A DNA stretch of 64,000 nucleotides from Qipengyuania marisflavi. Its GTDB lineage: Bacteria; Pseudomonadota; Alphaproteobacteria; Sphingomonadales; Sphingomonadaceae. The notes beneath the pieces were generated by a model. That model searched no databases and was not told where the DNA came from. It was given only the letters and a program-made list of their open reading frames with translations. The translations under genes and the position numbers were made by a program. The DNA is taken from NCBI RefSeq assembly GCF_005884405.1, contig NZ_VCAO01000004.1:1-64000 (forward strand). The letters are read 5' to 3'. This document shows, one piece after another, positions 61,407 to 64,000 of the stretch. Numbering within the stretch: the stretch's first letter is position 1; each line of letters opens with the position of its first letter.

Positions 61407-62201
61407 TCACCGCCCCTTCCACTGCCCCTCACGCTTTTCGACAAACGCCGCCATGCCTTCGGCCTTGTCTTCGCTGGCGGCGAGGATCTGGAAGATGCGG
61501 CGTTCGATGATCAGGCCCTGATCCAGCGAAGTTTCGAAGGCGGCGTTGACCATTTCCTTGTTCGCGATGGCGGCCATTGGCGGCATCGCGGCAATCATGG
61601 CGGCGGTTTTCATCGCTTCGTCCAGCAGGCTGTCATGCGGCACCACGCGCGCCACCAGATTGGCGCGTTCGGCTTCCTCGGCGCCCATCATCCGGCCCGT
61701 CAGGCACATTTCCATCGCCTTGCTCTTGCCGATGGCGCGGGTCAGGCGCTGGCTACCGCCCATGCCGGGCGCAACGCCCAGCTTGATTTCCGGCTGCCCG
61801 AATTTGGCATTCTCCGAAGCAATGATGAAATCGGCCATCATCGCCAGCTCGCACCCGCCGCCCAGCGCGAAGCCATTGACCGCGGCGATCCACGGCTTGC
61901 GGGTCTTGCGGACAATCTCGCTGGTCCAGGGCGCGAAAAAGTCGTCGAGGTAGAAGTCGGCAGCGGGCTTTTCGCTCATTTCCTTGATGTCGGCACCGGC
62001 GGCAAAGGCCTTGTCGCCCGACCCGGTGAGCACGGCACACCGCTGGCTGCTGTCCGCCTGATACGCTGCAAAGGCGTGGATCAGATCGTCCAGCACTGCC
62101 GAATTCAGCGCATTGAGCGCCTTGGGGCGGTTGAGTGTGATCAGCGTGACCGCCTCATGTGTTTCGGGGCGCTGTTCGACTGTGATGGTTTCATAGCTCA
62201 T
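61407..62201 (-). CDS. Enoyl-CoA hydratase
   Basis: A 264-residue crotonase. ALTGSGDKAFAAGAD-type oxyanion loop (VLTGSGDKAFAAGADIKEM), NGFALGGGCELAMMAD, and both catalytic glutamates (FGQPEIKLGVAPGMGGSQR and surrounding) are present, unlike the atypical crotonase at 4550. It hydrates methacrylyl-CoA to 3-hydroxyisobutyryl-CoA in valine catabolism. The ATG at 62201 overlaps the end of the preceding hydrolase gene; an ATG twelve bases upstream is possible. Confidence 0.9.
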   Translation of the reverse strand: MSYETITVEQRPETHEAVTLITLNRPKALNALNSAVLDDLIHAFAAYQADSSQRCAVLTGSGDKAFAAGADIKEMSEKPAADFYLDDFFAPWTSEIVRKTRKPWIAAVNGFALGGGCELAMMADFIIASENAKFGQPEIKLGVAPGMGGSQRLTRAIGKSKAMEMCLTGRMMGAEEAERANLVARVVPHDSLLDEAMKTAAMIAAMPPMAAIANKEMVNAAFETSLDQGLIIERRIFQILAASEDKAEGMAAFVEKREGQWKGR

Positions 62202-63259
62202 AGCGGTTTCCATTCTTCATTGTCCGGCAGCGGCGCGAAGATGCTGTCGATCAGCGCGTCCGACACATCTTCGGGCGTTGCGGGGTTCCATGCCGGATCG
62301 CCGGTCTTGTCGACGATCACGGCGCGCACGCCTTCGGCAAAGTCGGGCCGCGTGATCACCCGGCTGGCGATGCGGTATTCATTGCGCATATTTTCCGCAA
62401 AATCGGTAAATCCGGCAGCTTCGGACAGCTGGCGCAGCGCCACCTTGCAGGTCTGCGGACTTTTGGTGCCCAGGGTATCGCGTTCCTTATGCGACCAATC
62501 GCTATCCTCGGCTTCAAGCGAGGCGAGAATATCCTCATAGCGGTCCGAGCCGAAATGCTTGGCGATCTTGTCCGCGTTCTTCTCGATCCGCGCATCGGGC
62601 GGGGTGACCGCCAATTCGGACAGGATGCCTGAAATGCGGCTGGGATCGGCGATGATCCGCGCCTTGGCCTCGGCCAGCTTGTCACTGGGCAGATAATGCG
62701 TCGCCAGACCGGTCCACAGGCATTCCGCCCCGTCCAGCCGTGCTCCGGTCAGCGCCAGGAATTGCCCCATCCGCCCGCTCAGCCGCGAAAGATACCAGCC
62801 GCCGCCGACATCGGGAAACAGGCCGATTCCGGTTTCGGGCATGGCAAAACGCGTGTTTTCGGTCGCGACACGGTATCTGGCAGGCTGGCTGATTCCGACC
62901 CCGCCGCCCATCGTGATCCCGTCCATAAAGGCGACCACAGGCTTGCCGAACGTGAACAGCTGGTGGTTGAGCTGATATTCATCGTGGAAGAACTTGCGGC
63001 CCGAAACGCCGCCATCGTTCAAAGCGGAATTGCGCAGGAAGGTGATATCGCCCCCGGCGCAGAAGCCGCGGCCCTCGGCGTGGTCGATCACTACCGCCTC
63101 GACCGCATCGTCATTTGCCCAATCCGCCAGCGCCGCGCTCATCGCGTGGCACATCTCCAGCGTCAGCGCATGGAGCGCCTTGGGGCGGTTGAGCGAGAGG
63201 TGCCCGATCGCGCCATGGGTATGGGTGTGGACGTCTGGCGTCTTGGTCTGGGCGGTCAT
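62198..63259 (-). CDS. 3-hydroxyisobutyryl-CoA hydrolase
   Basis: A 353-residue crotonase-fold hydrolase, longer than enoyl-CoA hydratases, as expected for HIBCH. GRGFCAGGDITFLRN, FMDGITMGGGVGISQPARYRV and AMPETGIGLFPDVGGGWYLSRL are diagnostic. It splits 3-hydroxyisobutyryl-CoA to the free acid for MmsB. It starts on an overlap with the acyl-CoA dehydrogenase stop and overlaps the hydratase start. Confidence 0.93.
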   Translation of the reverse strand: MTAQTKTPDVHTHTHGAIGHLSLNRPKALHALTLEMCHAMSAALADWANDDAVEAVVIDHAEGRGFCAGGDITFLRNSALNDGGVSGRKFFHDEYQLNHQLFTFGKPVVAFMDGITMGGGVGISQPARYRVATENTRFAMPETGIGLFPDVGGGWYLSRLSGRMGQFLALTGARLDGAECLWTGLATHYLPSDKLAEAKARIIADPSRISGILSELAVTPPDARIEKNADKIAKHFGSDRYEDILASLEAEDSDWSHKERDTLGTKSPQTCKVALRQLSEAAGFTDFAENMRNEYRIASRVITRPDFAEGVRAVIVDKTGDPAWNPATPEDVSDALIDSIFAPLPDNEEWKPL

Positions 63260-64000
63260 TGGCGCAGCATCTCCCGTCCGACGATCATTCGCATGACCTG
63301 ATTTGTGCCCTCAAGGATCGAATGCACCCGCAGATCGCGCCAGAACCGTTCGATCGGGTAGTCTTTCAGATAGCCATAGCCGCCGAACAATTGCAGCGCG
63401 TCATCGACGATCTTGCTCCCGTTATCGGTTGCCAGCCGCTTGGCCATTGCGGAAAACTTGCTTTTGTCGGGCGCGTTTTCGGTGACCTTGACCGCCGCCA
63501 GATACAGCAGCGCACGCGCCGCCTCCAGATCGGTTGCCATATCGGCCAGCATGAACTGGGTGTTCTGGAAATCGGCAATCGGCGTACCGAATTGCTGGCG
63601 TTCCTTGGTGTAATTGACCGCTTCGTCCAGACAGCGCTGCGCCCCGCCGAGCGAGCAGGCACCGATGTTCAGCCGGCCGCCGTCGAGGCCCATCATGGCA
63701 AAGCGGAAGCCTTCACCCTCTGCGCCCACCAGATTTTCTGCAGGAACGCGGGCATCTTCGAACACGACCTGCGCGGTGGGGGAGGCGTTCCAGCCCAGTT
63801 TCTTCTCTGGCGCGCCGAAGGAAACGCCGGGCGTGTCCTTGTCGATTACCAGGCAGGTGATGCCCTTGGTCTTGTGGTCGCTGGTGCGCACCATCGTGAC
63901 ATAGACATCGTTGAAGCCGCCGCCCGAAATGAACTGCTTGGTGCCGTTGAGCACATAATGATCGCCGCCCAGCCTGGCGCTGGTCTTGAGGCCGGCAGCG
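63256..64000 (-). CDS. Acyl-CoA dehydrogenase (isobutyryl-CoA dehydrogenase type), partial
   Basis: The C-terminal 247 residues are visible; the 5' part is beyond the right edge. The FAD and substrate regions read KQFISGGGFNDVY, EDARVPAENLVGAEGEGF, GLDGGRLNIGACSLG, YTKERQQFGTPIADFQ and LFGGYGYLKDYPIERFWRDL (with the conserved RD). The ending EGTNQVMRMIVGREM is typical of short-chain acyl-CoA dehydrogenases. Its place as the first of the HIBCH/hydratase/MmsB group suggests isobutyryl-CoA as substrate. Confidence 0.9.
   Translation of the reverse strand, partial: AAGLKTSARLGGDHYVLNGTKQFISGGGFNDVYVTMVRTSDHKTKGITCLVIDKDTPGVSFGAPEKKLGWNASPTAQVVFEDARVPAENLVGAEGEGFRFAMMGLDGGRLNIGACSLGGAQRCLDEAVNYTKERQQFGTPIADFQNTQFMLADMATDLEAARALLYLAAVKVTENAPDKSKFSAMAKRLATDNGSKIVDDALQLFGGYGYLKDYPIERFWRDLRVHSILEGTNQVMRMIVGREMLRQ

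Overview
The window is high-GC, densely packed bacterial DNA with many ATGA/GTGA/TGATG gene overlaps. Its layout points to an alphaproteobacterium, most likely a sphingomonad of the Erythrobacteraceae type. Supporting signs are a GTTC-N7-GTTC LexA box, a sigma-F/NrsF-type sigma system, methionine synthase and glycine decarboxylase each split into two genes, and an ArsR-methyltransferase in front of metF. The genus is an inference. No rRNA, tRNA or CRISPR array was seen.

Layout. 1-977: end of an IS3-family element that has cut off a CHAT-domain peptidase gene. 1055-7784: seven overlapping genes for aerobic 2-aminobenzoyl-CoA (anthranilate-type) catabolism. 7793-9490: a mosaic island of RHS debris, an IS1595 remnant, REP-like inverted repeats and three small genes, bounded by imperfect direct repeats made from the neighbouring gene ends. 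9494-12926: acs, and a Y-family polymerase behind an SOS box. 12921-17079: a copper-type bufferin locus, with bufA2-bufB-bufC facing bufA1-doxX-sigma-antisigma across two back-to-back sigma-F-type promoters. 17150-19720: persulfide dioxygenase-like hydrolase, split YeeE/YedE transporter and TauE. 19767-25979: 5-oxoprolinase with DUF969/DUF979 membrane proteins and DUF2891. 25976-28024: a divergent GH3 protein. 28125-33712: methionine/one-carbon operon behind a palindromic operator. 33747-34931: serine hydrolase lipoprotein. 35015-39831: tandem glycine riboswitch and gcvT-gcvH-gcvPA-gcvPB. 39928-59451: a large multiheme cytochrome and cyclic-nucleotide locus. 60191-64000: valine catabolism.

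The most interesting region is 39928-59451. Two converging operons hold 25 CXXCH-type heme sites in three proteins. The plus-strand operon has a CHASE2 adenylate cyclase, a secreted unknown protein, a pentaheme cytochrome, a two-domain HbpS/GlcG-like lipoprotein, an outer-membrane barrel and a decaheme protein with a C-terminal LVIVD repeat region. The minus-strand operon has a fused FAD/NAD oxidoreductase with two cNMP-binding domains and four 4Fe-4S motifs, a five-helix b-type cytochrome with two 14-spaced histidine pairs, a protein with a cytoplasmic FHA domain and a periplasmic decaheme domain, and a CpdA/Icc-like phosphodiesterase. Together the parts could carry electrons from NAD(P)H across the inner membrane to periplasmic and perhaps surface hemes, with synthesis, sensing and breakdown of cyclic AMP encoded in the same place. 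I know of no described system with this composition; the assembled model is inference.
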